DNA of 64,000 nt from Paraburkholderia hospita (GTDB lineage: Bacteria; Pseudomonadota; Gammaproteobacteria; Burkholderiales; Burkholderiaceae), in assembly GCF_002902965.1 (NCBI RefSeq), contig NZ_CP026108.1, positions 124,001 through 188,000 on the forward strand, given 5' to 3'. Below the pieces are notes generated by a model. That model saw only the letters and a list, made by a program, of their open reading frames with translations. It did no database searches and was not told the origin of the DNA. Of this stretch, positions 28,208 to 37,399 are shown piece after piece; the stretch's first letter is position 1; every line of letters starts with the position of its first letter. The translations under genes were made by a program, and so were the position numbers.

Positions 28208-28969
28208 CTACCTCGGCGCGTAGAGAGACAGGTCGACACCGTGCTGCATGATGATGTGTATCGTCGCCCCGACGACAAACGTGACGAACGACGCTATACC
28301 GAGAGAGGACGCGTCTCCTTGATTTTCATCGCCAAGGTGATGAAGCACGGCCGCTATTGCTATCCATGCCACGCCGAAGCTGAGGCCCGCGAGCACGTCT
28401 GAGAACCAGTGGGCGCCCAGGTAGAGGCGTGAGAACGAGATGAGGAGAATGAATAAAGCGGTGGCAGTCGCGATGCGTCGCCGTGCGACATGGTCCCAGG
28501 CGCTCGCAACGAAGAAAGCGAGAAAGCCATAGGTGACGACGCTTAGCGTCGCATGGTTGCTGGGAAACGAGAACCCCTGCAAGCCCTCGTACATCGAAGA
28601 CGGTCGTGCACGGCGCATGAAAAACTTCAGCGTTACGACGAAGAGCTGTGCGAACACGACCGCCGAAATCCAGTAAGCAGCGCTTCGCAGCCTCCTTTGC
28701 CAGACGAGCCACGCAATGACGACGAGAATGACGGGAACGGTGACAGCTGCATCCCCCAGCTCTGAGGCGGCAACCATAAGGGAATCGAGTAACGGGAAGC
28801 GAAGTGTTTGCAACGCGGTGTGAATCTTGATGTCGACGGCAACGAGCGGGTCTCCGCTAATGACATCCTCCATTACGCCGAGGAAGAGCCATGCGCCACC
28901 AATGGCTAGCACGCCGGCCACGAGCAGGTTGCGCGCGCCAATCCGCTCAAAGAGCAGACGCCAATTCAC
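28208..28969 (-). CDS. PAP2-family membrane phosphatase
   Basis: This 253-residue integral membrane protein of the PAP2 lipid phosphatase superfamily has about six hydrophobic helices. All three signature motifs are visible: KFFMRRARP (KxxxxxxRP), FPSNHA (PSNH in place of PSGH) and SRLYLGAHWFSDVLAG (SRxxxxxHxxxD). Such enzymes dephosphorylate phosphatidate or undecaprenyl-pyrophosphate at the membrane. The ATG overlaps the stop of the MFS gene by four bases, so the two are co-translated. Confidence 0.9.
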   Translation of the reverse strand: MNWRLLFERIGARNLLVAGVLAIGGAWLFLGVMEDVISGDPLVAVDIKIHTALQTLRFPLLDSLMVAASELGDAAVTVPVILVVIAWLVWQRRLRSAAYWISAVVFAQLFVVTLKFFMRRARPSSMYEGLQGFSFPSNHATLSVVTYGFLAFFVASAWDHVARRRIATATALFILLISFSRLYLGAHWFSDVLAGLSFGVAWIAIAAVLHHLGDENQGDASSLGIASFVTFVVGATIHIIMQHGVDLSLYAPR

Positions 28970-30174
28970 GTTCTACTCCTGAGCGTCGTTGTACTGGTCG
29001 CAAGCGCAAACAGCGTCGCGATACAGAATCCGGCCCCGGCATAAAACGTCGTGCTCGCGCCAAACCGGTCCCAGAGTTCGCCGGCCACGACACTCGCAAC
29101 AAGCATCGCCAGCCCACTCATCAGGTTGAAGAAACCGAAGGCAGTGCCTTTCAGCTCGGGCGGCGCCGATTGCGCAACCATGGTCGCCAGCAGGCCCTGT
29201 GTCAGCCCCATATGCAGCCCCCAAAGGGCCACGCCGATTATCACGACTGGCCACGAGTTGCCATGAGCGAGCACGATGTCAGACGCAATAAGCACGACCA
29301 GGCCCACGGACAGCAGCTTTGTGTGGCTCATCGAGTCGGCCAGTTTCCCGAACGGATACGCTGAAAGCGCATACACGACATTCATTGTGACCATGACGAG
29401 GGGAACCAGCGCTATCGGAATCCCGGCCTGCATTGCGCGCAGCACCAGAAAAGCCTCACTGAACCGTGCGAGTGTGAAGACTGCGCCGACGCCGACCACC
29501 CACCAGTATCCACGGGAGAGTTTCTTCAGGTTTCCGCGTGTGACTGGATTGACGCGCTTCGCTTCCAGCTGCCGCGCCGGTTCCCTGATACCGAAAGCCA
29601 GCAATGCAACAGCAACGAGCCCGGGCACCACTGCCACCCAGAACACCAGACGGAAGTTGTTTGCCCATATCAGCATCAACCCAACGGCAAGCAGGGGTCC
29701 AAGAAACGCGCCGACCGTGTCGAGTGATTGTCGAAGGCCATAAGCCGCGCCACGCAAATGCGCGGGGGTGATGTCTGCAACAAGCGCGTCGCGGGGCGCA
29801 CCTCGAATGCCCTTGCCGATGCGGTCGACCACCCGCGCGGTCAGCACGAAGCCGGCCGTGGGCGCGAGCGCAAATAGCGGTTTGCTCAGTGCACCCAGGC
29901 CGTATCCAATCACAGCGAGCCACTTGCGGTTGCCGAGGTAGTCGCTCACCGCGCCGGAAAACACCTTCGCAATGAGCGCCGTCGCCTCGGCGACGCCTTC
30001 AATCAGGCCGACCATCATGGCGCTCGCACCGAGACTCGTCACGAGGAACATCGGCAGAAGGCTGTGGATGACTTCCGACGAGATGTCCATGAACATGCTC
30101 ACGAAGCCCAGCATCCAGATACCGCGCGGGATTTGACAGAGCGTACCGTGGCGCTCGGTGGAATCAGTCTGCAC
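28966..30174 (-). CDS. MFS transporter
   Basis: This 402-residue carrier of the major facilitator superfamily has about 12 hydrophobic helices. The loop 2-3 motif is recognisable (GAVSDYLGNRKWLAVIGYGL), and DRIGKGIRGAPRDALVAD resembles MFS proteins found beside stress genes. It is the first gene of a two-gene operon with the PAP2 phosphatase. The substrate cannot be read from the sequence. Its upstream region faces the Met-rich gene, with an FNR-type palindrome at 30443. Confidence 0.88.
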   Translation of the reverse strand: MQTDSTERHGTLCQIPRGIWMLGFVSMFMDISSEVIHSLLPMFLVTSLGASAMMVGLIEGVAEATALIAKVFSGAVSDYLGNRKWLAVIGYGLGALSKPLFALAPTAGFVLTARVVDRIGKGIRGAPRDALVADITPAHLRGAAYGLRQSLDTVGAFLGPLLAVGLMLIWANNFRLVFWVAVVPGLVAVALLAFGIREPARQLEAKRVNPVTRGNLKKLSRGYWWVVGVGAVFTLARFSEAFLVLRAMQAGIPIALVPLVMVTMNVVYALSAYPFGKLADSMSHTKLLSVGLVVLIASDIVLAHGNSWPVVIIGVALWGLHMGLTQGLLATMVAQSAPPELKGTAFGFFNLMSGLAMLVASVVAGELWDRFGASTTFYAGAGFCIATLFALATSTTTLRSRT

Positions 30175-30420
30175 GTGTCCTCTGTTCAGTGAAGAGCCGC
30201 CTCAACGCTCGCATTGTCGCGCATTCATGCAACAGAGCGATGAAGCGTGACAGCCTGTTGCTTCTACCTGGTACAATGCGCCTGCATGCGCACGACAGAA
30301 GCTGGCGGATGTTTCCGACGCGCTTTCGGCGAGAAGTCCGGCGAGAGCGCGCGCAACGTCGTCGCCGACAATGCCTGCTGGAAAACCCCATGCGCCAAGA
30401 GGCGTGGGTGCGGCAGAAAC

Positions 30421-30456
30421 GATAATTATCACGGCGTCACCTTTGACGTGCGTCAA
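30421..30456. promoter_or_regulatory. FNR/Crp-type palindrome TTGACGTGCGTCAA with adjacent GATAATTATC
   Basis: The sequence at 30443-30456 is a perfect 5-4-5 inverted repeat close to the FNR/Anr/Dnr consensus (TTGAT-N4-ATCAA). Thirteen bases before it is a perfect 10-bp palindrome, GATAATTATC (30421-30430). It lies 86 bases before the Met-rich gene's ATG, a suitable distance for activation. Two related sites occur at 37081 and 37264. Confidence 0.6.
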
Positions 30457-30542
30457 TGTATTCGGACTTGTCGGATGTAGCCTCGAAGACCTCACGGTGC
30501 TGTTTCCATTTCGACGGGAAGCTCGCCAAACGGGAGAAAATC

Positions 30543-31068
30543 ATGAAGCGCGTCTTGCTGGCAGTTGCCATTGGCATGGCCCTCGGCTCCCCTCTGGTTT
30601 CAGACGGCCGCCAAGGACGCCGGTACCCCGCCGGGCAGTTCCAAATCGCAGGCTCAATCTCCCGCTGAATTCGATAAAAAGATGGCTCAGTTGCAACAGC
30701 AGATGAGCCAGATGCAAGCCCAGATGGACCGGATTCGCAAGACTCAGGACCCGCAGGAACGGGAGAAATTGCTGAAGCAGCACTGGGACACGATGCAGAG
30801 CGCGATGAGTACGATGCGCGAAATGTGGGGACCAGGAATGATGGGTCCCGGAATGATGGGCGGAGGCATGATGGGTGGCGGGATGCAGGGTAACGTCGGA
30901 CCGGGGTGGGGGCATATGGGCGGATACTACTCACATCTGACGCCAGAACAACTGAGGCAGCGACAGTACATGACGGACCAGTACATGAAGATGCAACAGG
31001 AAATGATGAGCAACATGATGTGGCATCAACATTACTGGATGGGGCAACCGCCGGCCGGAACAAAATGA
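30543..31068 (+). pseudogene. Exported Met-rich protein, frameshifted after the signal peptide
   Basis: ATG 30543 (behind AAACGGGAGAA) opens a signal peptide, MKRVLLAVAIGMALGSPLV, but the mature chain continues in the next frame: QTAAKDAGTPPGSSKSQAQS, a Gln/Met coiled-coil part, then a Met-rich segment (GMMGPGMMGGGMMGGGMQ) and an HQHYWMG tail. One extra T in the TTT run at 30598-30600 accounts for the shift; correcting it gives 175 codons. Met-rich exported proteins commonly bind copper or silver ions, and a Met-rich protein also belongs to the copper ATPase operon downstream. It is either a real lesion or a homopolymer read error. Confidence 0.7.
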
Positions 31069-31346
31069 ATCTTGACGTGCGCATCCTGATGCAAACATAG
31101 CCACTCGCCGTGCACCAGGATAGACTCATCCCCAATCATCGTCCTCGTGGTGATAGTCAGAACGATGCTGGCGCCTCCCACACGTCTTTCGAGCGTAGTG
31201 GACCGGCAGACTGATACGTCAATTGAGCCGCTATCTGAAGGCGGCATAACCCGTCGGACGGGTGACCGCGCGGTGCTCGATAACGTTGAAGGCGGATTTC
31301 GCGCACGTTATTCCAACTGTTGCGATTGAACGGCCGATAGCGCGCG

Positions 31347-31955
31347 ATGGAGCACACGTATGCCCATCTGCTTCACTTTCTCGCCGGGCACCCGGCATGG
31401 ACATACGTGGCCGTTTTCCTTGGGGCATTCCTCGAGGCCATTGCCGTTGTCGGAACCTTCATCCCAGGAAGTACGGCAATGTTCCTTGCCGGGGCTCTTG
31501 TGGGCACCGGCTCGCTGAATCTTGGATGGGTGCTTGCATGGGCGATTGCTGGCGCGGTCGCCGGGGATGCCATGAGCTACTGGCTCGGCAGCCGCTATAA
31601 GGACAAGATTGTCCAGAGATGGCCTTTCCGGAAGCACCCGCAGATGCTCGACGCGGGGCACAGCTTCTTTAAGACGCATGGCTCAAAGAGCGTAGTGTTC
31701 GCACGGTTCATCGGACCGTTGCGAGCGATTGTGCCAGTGGTTGCGGGGATGCTGGGTATGACGCCGACGCGGTTCTATGCCATGAACGTCCTTTCAGCCC
31801 TGCTCTGGGCTCCCGCGCATATCCTGCCAGGCGTCGTTTTCGGCGCATCCATCCAGCTGGCTGGCGCGGTTTCGTTCCGCCTTGTCATCATCATCGCGCT
31901 TCTAGTCGCAATCGGTCGGCTGCCGGCGTCATACTGGCGGCCTCGGTACTGGTGA
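31347..31955 (+). CDS. DedA-family membrane protein
   Basis: This 202-residue protein of the DedA/SNARE-associated family has five or six hydrophobic segments, an FLEAIAVVGTFIPGSTAMF re-entrant-type motif and the diagnostic FARFIGPLRAIVPVVAGMLGM. DedA proteins act in lipid carrier flipping and envelope homeostasis. It lies 16 bp before a PAP2-LssY gene. In relatives I recall, a DedA domain and a PAP2 domain are fused in one chain, so the two ORFs may be halves of one ancestral gene. Confidence 0.88.
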   Translation: MEHTYAHLLHFLAGHPAWTYVAVFLGAFLEAIAVVGTFIPGSTAMFLAGALVGTGSLNLGWVLAWAIAGAVAGDAMSYWLGSRYKDKIVQRWPFRKHPQMLDAGHSFFKTHGSKSVVFARFIGPLRAIVPVVAGMLGMTPTRFYAMNVLSALLWAPAHILPGVVFGASIQLAGAVSFRLVIIIALLVAIGRLPASYWRPRYW

Positions 31956-31971
31956 CAGCGGTGACCCGCTT

Positions 31972-33165
31972 GTGCGGGTTGACGTGTCCGTCTATCACTT
32001 TCTTCAGTCTGTCCGAACTCCCTGGGGAGATGCTGTCCTGGCGGGTCTCGCGCTGCCGGGCAGCATAGCCACGCTAGCCGCGCTGGTCGTAACGGTCGTG
32101 CTGTGGATGGCATGGGAACGGCGCTGGCGCACGCTCGGCTACTGGCTGGTTGCGGTTGCCTTTTCCCAACTGCTGATATTCGCTCTTCATTTCGCCATGC
32201 ACCGCTCTCCGCCGGGCTTGCCCGCGTCCGATGCCTACGTATTCCCGAGCAATCACGTTTCCGCCGCAGTGATTGTGTATGGTTTTCTCGCGTTCCTGCT
32301 TGCGAGACGGGTGGGTACGCTGGCGGGCGTGTTCGTTGCGGCGACGAGCGCTGCCATCGTTGTAGTCGTTGCGCTCGCCGGGCTTTACTTCGGCCGATTC
32401 TGGCTTTCTGATGCCATCGGTGGTGCAGCGCTGGCGTCCGTCTGGGTAGCCATCGTTGTGCTGATAGCCATGTGGCGGCATCCAGAAATGCCGCCGTCGC
32501 GTGCGTTCATGCCCGTCGTCATTCTGCTGGTCGTGTGTGCGAGCGTGATGGTGCAGCTCAGTGTTAATCCGCTCGCCCTAAAACCAGGCAGCACGCGACG
32601 CCCGGCGCTCGTAATGGTGACGCAATCGCAGTGGACCGATTCTCTTTGGAAAACCCTGCCATGCTATCGCTCGGACATGCAGGGCGACCGGAAGGAACCC
32701 CTCACGCTGCAATGGTCCGCCCGCATCGACCAGATAAGAGAGCAACTGAAAAGCCGGACGTGGGTCGAGGGGCCGGACCTGTCCGCACGCAGCCTGCTTT
32801 CCCTCGCGTCGCCCGACGTTGCCTCTATGGCGCTTCCTTTGTTGCCGTCGCTGGATAACGGGGTTCCGTCGACGTTGGTCTTCGCTCGCCCAGGCAACAC
32901 GCGCGGTGAACGCGACGTGCTTCGATTCTGGCCAAGCGGTTATGCAGTCAGCGATGGGAACATCGCGTCACCTGCACCCATCTGGGCCGGTTCCCTGAAG
33001 CACGAGCGACTGTATCGCCAGTCGTGGCCAATCAATATCCTACGCCAGGAGGCAGCGGTGCTCGATGCTAAAGACGACTGGGTATCGGGCCTCGGAGCGG
33101 CTGTAGTGGCCAGGGTGAATTGCCATGGCGCTCCTGTGGCGCTGCTGACGTCACGCGAAAAATGA
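31972..33165 (+). CDS. PAP2 phosphatase domain with LssY-type C-terminal domain
   Basis: This 397-residue protein has N-terminal PAP2 membrane helices with FPSNH, but its first and third motifs are weaker than in the PAP2 protein at 28208. The soluble C-terminal half (RRPALVMVTQSQWTDSLWKT, then PSTLVFARPG) resembles the LssY C-terminal domain. It begins at GTG 31972 directly in SGDPLVRVDV-like codons that match the middle of the other PAP2 protein (VISGDPLVAVDI), so the usual first membrane helix is missing. In-frame codons extend upstream (GLGTGDSG...) without a start, which points to a truncated or frameshifted DedA-PAP2 fusion. Confidence 0.75.
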   Translation: MRVDVSVYHFLQSVRTPWGDAVLAGLALPGSIATLAALVVTVVLWMAWERRWRTLGYWLVAVAFSQLLIFALHFAMHRSPPGLPASDAYVFPSNHVSAAVIVYGFLAFLLARRVGTLAGVFVAATSAAIVVVVALAGLYFGRFWLSDAIGGAALASVWVAIVVLIAMWRHPEMPPSRAFMPVVILLVVCASVMVQLSVNPLALKPGSTRRPALVMVTQSQWTDSLWKTLPCYRSDMQGDRKEPLTLQWSARIDQIREQLKSRTWVEGPDLSARSLLSLASPDVASMALPLLPSLDNGVPSTLVFARPGNTRGERDVLRFWPSGYAVSDGNIASPAPIWAGSLKHERLYRQSWPINILRQEAAVLDAKDDWVSGLGAAVVARVNCHGAPVALLTSREK

Positions 33166-33394
33166 ATGTCGCGTCGTCGCCAGCCTCGAGGAATGGTTTA
33201 TTACCTGCAAATCAGGTTCCCGCTCTGGCTCGGCCACTCACGAGACTTGGCATTACGTTCGGGTCTTCGACTTGCACTTCCGCATCCTCCGCTCGTCATC
33301 AATGGAATCAACTTCGGCCTGTTCGGCGCTGAATCAAACAGGACTGTGCCGACAGGCGAGGTGTCGGTATACGCTTCGCTGGCATCTGCCGAAG

Positions 33395-35626
33395 CTATGT
33401 TCGTGCCCCTCTCAAACGAAGAGCATTGCCTATCACCGACACCGAGCTCAAGGCCATCGCCGCGCTTGCGAGAATCGGGCTTAGCAGGATACCGAGCCAC
33501 GGATACAGTACGCCCGCTGCGACAGGGATTCCAATCACGTTGTACGCGAAGGCAAAGAAGAGGTTCTGCCGGATGTTTTTCATCGTGGCGACGCTCAGGG
33601 CCCGGGCTCGTGCGATACCTCGCAGGTCGCCCTTGACCAGCACTACACGTGCGCTGTTCATGGCGACATCGGTTCCGGTACCCATCGCAATTCCCACATT
33701 GGCCTGAGCAAGAGCGGGAGCATCGTTGACACCGTCGCCAGCCATCGCAACAACATGCCCTTGCTGCTGCAACTCTTGGACGTGCTTGTATTTGTCCTGC
33801 GGCAAAACGCCGGCCTTGACGCCATCAAGCGACAGCGTCTTTGCTACCGCGTTGGCGGTGACTGGGTTGTCGCCGGTCAGCATAATGATTTTGATGCCAG
33901 ACGCCCTCAGAAGTTGAACCGCCTCTGCTGTTGTTCCCTTGACCGGGTCGGCCACGCCGATATAGCCCGCGAGCCTTCCATCAATTGCGAGGTACATAAT
34001 CGTCTGGCCGGCTTCGCGTAGCCGGTTCACGTCGATGCTCACGGCAGCGCAATCGACTTTCGCGTCGTCCATGAGCCCCGTGTTGCCAAGTAGTGCGACG
34101 TGGCCATCAATCCGGCCGCTCACACCTTTGCCGACGATTGAGTCGAATTCACCAACTGGCTTCGTCTCCGCCTTCTTCTCCTGTGCCTGCGAGACGATGG
34201 CCTGCGCCAATGGATGTTCGCTCGGCCCTTCGAGACTGGCCCCATAGCTCAGCACGGACGACTCTGATTGGTCCGCTAGTGCCACGACGGTTTGGACACG
34301 AGGTTTGCCCTCAGTAAGCGTGCCGGTCTTGTCGACTACCAGCGTGTCGACTTTCTCCATCAGTTCAAGTGCTTCCGCATCCTTGATAAGAACACCCTCT
34401 TTCGCGCCGCGCCCGACCCCTACGATGATGGAGACTGGAGTCGCCAGTCCGAGCGCACAGGGACACGCGATGATAAGGACGCTGATTGCGACGACCAGCG
34501 CATTCGCGAGCGCCGGGGCCGGTCCTACGACGGCCCAGACGACGAACGAAACCGCAGCAATCGCAATCACCGCGAGCACAAACCAGCCCGACACCTGGTC
34601 GGCCAGTTTCTGAATGGGCGCGCGGGAGCGACCGGCCTCAGCAACCATCTGGACAATTCTTGCCAATAAGGTGTCAGAGCCCACCTTTTCCGCACGCATC
34701 AGGAACGTACCGGTCTGATTGACCGTGGCGCCTGTCACCTTGCTGCCAGTTACCTTTTCCGACGGGATGGATTCACCGGTAATCATGGATTCGTCGACGC
34801 TTGAGCGTCCGTCAATGACGACTCCATCGACCGGCACCTTCGAGCCCGGTTTGACCCGAAGCGTGTCGCCAGTCACGACGTCTTCGAGCGGTACCGATTC
34901 CTCCATTCCGTCGGCCGTTACACGGACTGCCGTATGCGGCGCAAGGTTGAGCAAATCTTTGATAGCGCTCGACGTGCGGGAGCGTGCGCGCAGCTCCAGT
35001 ACCTGTCCCAAAAGAATCAGCGTGACGATGACTGACGCTGCTTCAAAGTAAAGTGGCAGCTCATGTCCATGCCTAAACGCCTGTGGCAATGCGTCCGGGA
35101 AGAACAGCGCGAACAGACTGAAGAAGTAAGCGGCGGAAACGCCCAGCCCAATAAGGCTGAACATGTTCAGTTGCCACATCCGGAATGACTTCCATGCACG
35201 CTCGAGGAACGGCCAGCCCGCCCACAGAACGACTGGGGTTGCGAGCGCCGCCTGAACGCATTGTGCCCACGATGCGCGCATCCAGTGTGGCAGCGTCAAC
35301 CAGTTACCGAGCCGGTTGATGGCAGCGCTGCTGTCATATGACAGAAACATCGGCCCCATCGTCATTACCAGCAGCGGCAACGACAGCGCCAGTGCGACCC
35401 AGAACCGACGGGTCATAGACTCCAGTTCAACATTCCGTTCCTCGACCGCGAGCGGGGTGACGGGCTCCAGCGCCATGCCGCAGATGGGGCAGTTGCCCGG
35501 CGCTGATGCGCGTATCTGCGGGTGCATTGGGCAGGTGTAGACGACACCCGGCTTGTTTTCGCCGCGATTCACGAACCCGTCGCCGATAGGGACTGGTCCC
35601 GGGGCATGCAAGTGCGACTCGGACAT
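33395..35626 (-). CDS. Copper-translocating P1B-type ATPase
   Basis: This 743-residue heavy-metal ATPase has an N-terminal YHS-like heavy-metal-binding domain ([20 protein letters not shown], residues 30-49) in place of HMA domains. It also has TGES (283), the CPC ion motif in ACPCALG (388-390), phosphorylated Asp432 in DKTGT, the SEHPLA motif (469), and GDGVNDAP (630). It exports Cu(I) or Ag(I) across the inner membrane. It is the last gene of a four-gene minus-strand operon (37019 to 33395) with a 20-bp gap to the preceding gene. The whole operon is suited to envelope copper stress. Confidence 0.93.
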   Translation of the reverse strand: MSESHLHAPGPVPIGDGFVNRGENKPGVVYTCPMHPQIRASAPGNCPICGMALEPVTPLAVEERNVELESMTRRFWVALALSLPLLVMTMGPMFLSYDSSAAINRLGNWLTLPHWMRASWAQCVQAALATPVVLWAGWPFLERAWKSFRMWQLNMFSLIGLGVSAAYFFSLFALFFPDALPQAFRHGHELPLYFEAASVIVTLILLGQVLELRARSRTSSAIKDLLNLAPHTAVRVTADGMEESVPLEDVVTGDTLRVKPGSKVPVDGVVIDGRSSVDESMITGESIPSEKVTGSKVTGATVNQTGTFLMRAEKVGSDTLLARIVQMVAEAGRSRAPIQKLADQVSGWFVLAVIAIAAVSFVVWAVVGPAPALANALVVAISVLIIACPCALGLATPVSIIVGVGRGAKEGVLIKDAEALELMEKVDTLVVDKTGTLTEGKPRVQTVVALADQSESSVLSYGASLEGPSEHPLAQAIVSQAQEKKAETKPVGEFDSIVGKGVSGRIDGHVALLGNTGLMDDAKVDCAAVSIDVNRLREAGQTIMYLAIDGRLAGYIGVADPVKGTTAEAVQLLRASGIKIIMLTGDNPVTANAVAKTLSLDGVKAGVLPQDKYKHVQELQQQGHVVAMAGDGVNDAPALAQANVGIAMGTGTDVAMNSARVVLVKGDLRGIARARALSVATMKNIRQNLFFAFAYNVIGIPVAAGVLYPWLGILLSPILASAAMALSSVSVIGNALRLRGART

Positions 35627-35646
35627 CGAAGTCTCTCCTCTGCTGC

Positions 35647-36303
35647 TTATCGGGCGTGGGCTGTCCCGCTACCGGAGAGCCTCGGGATAAAGCGCGGTGT
35701 GCGCTCAGCATAGTCGCGCCACACCTGGCCGAAGCGTTGTTCGGAGTCCCGCTCCTCCTGATGCGCAAGGTGCACATACATCGCGACCAGAATCGGGAAC
35801 ATCATAAGTGTGACCAGCGTCGGCCATTGCAGCAGGAAACCTATCATGATGACGACGAAGGCGACGTACTGAGGGTGTCGCACCTTCGCGTACGGCCCCG
35901 TAGTCGCCAACCGACCTGCGCGCTGCGCTTCATAAAGCACATGCCACGATATTGACAGCAGGTAGAAGCCGGCGAAGATAAGCGCGATGCTGGCGATATG
36001 CGGAAAAGCGAGGTGCGGGTTGCCGTGCCGGCCAGTCATCGTCCACCAGAGATGACCCGAGTCATGATTCATCAGATTCACTTGTGGGAAGCGGGTCTGT
36101 AGCCACCCCGATAGCACGTAGATGGTGAGCGGGAAGCCATACATTTCGGCGAACAAGGCGACGATAAATGCAGAGAACCCGCCAAACGTCCGCCAGTCCC
36201 GGGCAGTATTCGGCTTGAAGAAACTGAAGGCAAAGACGATGAAGATGAGGGAGTTGATAGCAACCAGTCCCCACAATCCGTAGCCGCTAGCTGGGTCGCT
36301 CAT
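35647..36303 (-). CDS. Isoprenylcysteine methyltransferase-like integral membrane protein
   Basis: This 218-residue protein has about five membrane helices and the ICMT/PEMT C-terminal pattern [14 protein letters not shown], then [20 protein letters not shown], which in the family binds S-adenosylmethionine and the lipid substrate. Similar proteins are often encoded beside copper ATPases; the methyl acceptor is unknown. ATG 36303 follows GGGAGG and overlaps the upstream DUF2933 gene by 17 bp, showing translational coupling. Confidence 0.85.
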   Translation of the reverse strand: MSDPASGYGLWGLVAINSLIFIVFAFSFFKPNTARDWRTFGGFSAFIVALFAEMYGFPLTIYVLSGWLQTRFPQVNLMNHDSGHLWWTMTGRHGNPHLAFPHIASIALIFAGFYLLSISWHVLYEAQRAGRLATTGPYAKVRHPQYVAFVVIMIGFLLQWPTLVTLMMFPILVAMYVHLAHQEERDSEQRFGQVWRDYAERTPRFIPRLSGSGTAHAR

Positions 36304-36541
36304 CGTGACCTCCCTTCGTATCTGTGGGGTGCGCACCGCCATGGGTGCCGTGATGGTGGCCGTGATGCATGAACAGGTGCATCAGCGGGCACGCCAGGAA
36401 CAGGAGATACGGCAGCGCGCCGAGAAAATGCGCGCGATGCTCGGAGAACATGAAAAAGGCGGCCACCGTCCCAAAGCCCACCAACGCGATGGCGCCGCGC
36501 GACTTCCAGAATGGCTGTGTTTCCTGAGAAGGCATGTTCAT
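36287..36541 (-). CDS. DUF2933 small membrane protein
   Basis: This 84-residue protein has one or two membrane helices (GAIALVGFGTVAAFFMF and LGALPYLLFLACPLMHLFMH), then a His-rich tail (HHGHHHGTHGG) that could hold copper. The layout and CPLMHLFMHHGHHH are typical of DUF2933 proteins, which are found in metal-resistance operons. It overlaps the methyltransferase-like gene and follows the Met-rich gene after 25 bp. Confidence 0.85.
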   Translation of the reverse strand: MNMPSQETQPFWKSRGAIALVGFGTVAAFFMFSEHRAHFLGALPYLLFLACPLMHLFMHHGHHHGTHGGAHPTDTKGGHDERPS

Positions 36542-36566
36542 GCTTGACTCCTCGGCACCTGTGCCG

Positions 36567-37019
36567 TTATTTACCGGCCGGCGCGCTTTGAACGGATTGA
36601 CGGTCCATCATCATGGTCATCATCATCTGCATCATGTCCATGCGCTTTTCCATCATGTCATGTCGCATACCGTTAGAACCCATACCGCCGTGAGGATGCT
36701 TCATGGCGTTCATCATGGCCATCCCTTGCTGCATCGCTTGCATTTGCTCGTCCATCAGCTTTGCTCTTTCTTCCGGTGTCTTGGCCGCCATCATTCGCTC
36801 GTGTATTTCCTGCATCTTCTTCATTTGAGCGTTGGCGTCGGTAAGCGATTTTGGCTGCGCCTTCGACGCCTTTGCGGCTTGTGAAGCGCCCGCGCCGTGG
36901 CCGTGTTCGTCAACATCCGCCGAAGCGCCTTGTGAGATGGCCGAGCCGAATGTGAGTGATAGGGCAATGAGCGACCCAGCAATCGATGCGAGAGTCGACG
37001 TTTTCGGTCGGTTGTTCAT
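36567..37019 (-). CDS. Exported Met/His-rich protein, first gene of the copper operon
   Basis: This 150-residue protein has a signal peptide (IAGSLIALSLTFGSAISQGA) followed by a His/Gly segment, a charged coiled-coil (AQMKKMQEIHERMMAAKTPE) and a Met-rich end (KRMDMMQMMMTMMMDRQSV). This composition suits periplasmic Cu(I) binding. It resembles the frameshifted Met-rich protein at 30543 in plan. The start is ATG 37019. An FNR-type palindrome lies 62 bp upstream (37081-37094), a good position for control of the whole operon. Confidence 0.82.
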   Translation of the reverse strand: MNNRPKTSTLASIAGSLIALSLTFGSAISQGASADVDEHGHGAGASQAAKASKAQPKSLTDANAQMKKMQEIHERMMAAKTPEERAKLMDEQMQAMQQGMAMMNAMKHPHGGMGSNGMRHDMMEKRMDMMQMMMTMMMDRQSVQSAPAGK

Positions 37020-37080
37020 GATTTGTCCCCGAGCTATTGGTTGCATACCATACACTGTAGCGACGTGCACGCGGACCTGA

Positions 37081-37094
37081 TTGACCTGGCTCAA
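37081..37094. promoter_or_regulatory. FNR/Crp-type site TTGACCTGGCTCAA upstream of the copper operon
   Basis: TTGAC-CTGG-CTCAA is a near-palindrome of the FNR/Anr half-site pattern, one mismatch from TTGAC-N4-GTCAA. It lies 62 bp before the ATG at 37019, on the operon's side of the divergent region. Confidence 0.5.
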
Positions 37095-37263
37095 GGAAGA
37101 CATGTCACGGCCGGGAGGCATATTTGTCTGAAGGTCGACGCAGGGCTGTTGCACCGCGCGACGCTTGGCCTCTCCGTGGAGGTCAGAAAGCATGCTGCTT
37201 TCGTCCTGGCCCCGCCCATAACCTCGGCAAAGCAGATTCTGTTAACCGTGGTCCGGAACGAAC

Positions 37264-37277
37264 TTGACCTGCGTCAA
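37264..37277. promoter_or_regulatory. FNR/Crp-type site TTGACCTGCGTCAA upstream of lemA
   Basis: TTGAC-CTGC-GTCAA is a perfect 5-4-5 inverted repeat, the same half-sites as at 30443. It lies 123 bp before the lemA ATG (37400) in the 380-bp divergent region. Apart from these two sites, that region (37020-37399) holds no supported gene. Confidence 0.6.
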
Positions 37278-37399
37278 TTGCGGTCGACTGGTCCGGCGTA
37301 GGCTGAAATTGCCGTCGCTGGCAGGTTTGAGGCTATCGCCGGTGGTGACTGGCGGCCAGAAGAATGCGAAGAAACCAGACAGAAGACAGGGACACCCCA

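Noticed and set aside
33166..33636. Plus-strand frame downstream of the PAP2-LssY gene
   Set aside because: It mostly overlaps the 3' end of the copper ATPase gene in antisense and has no features of its own.
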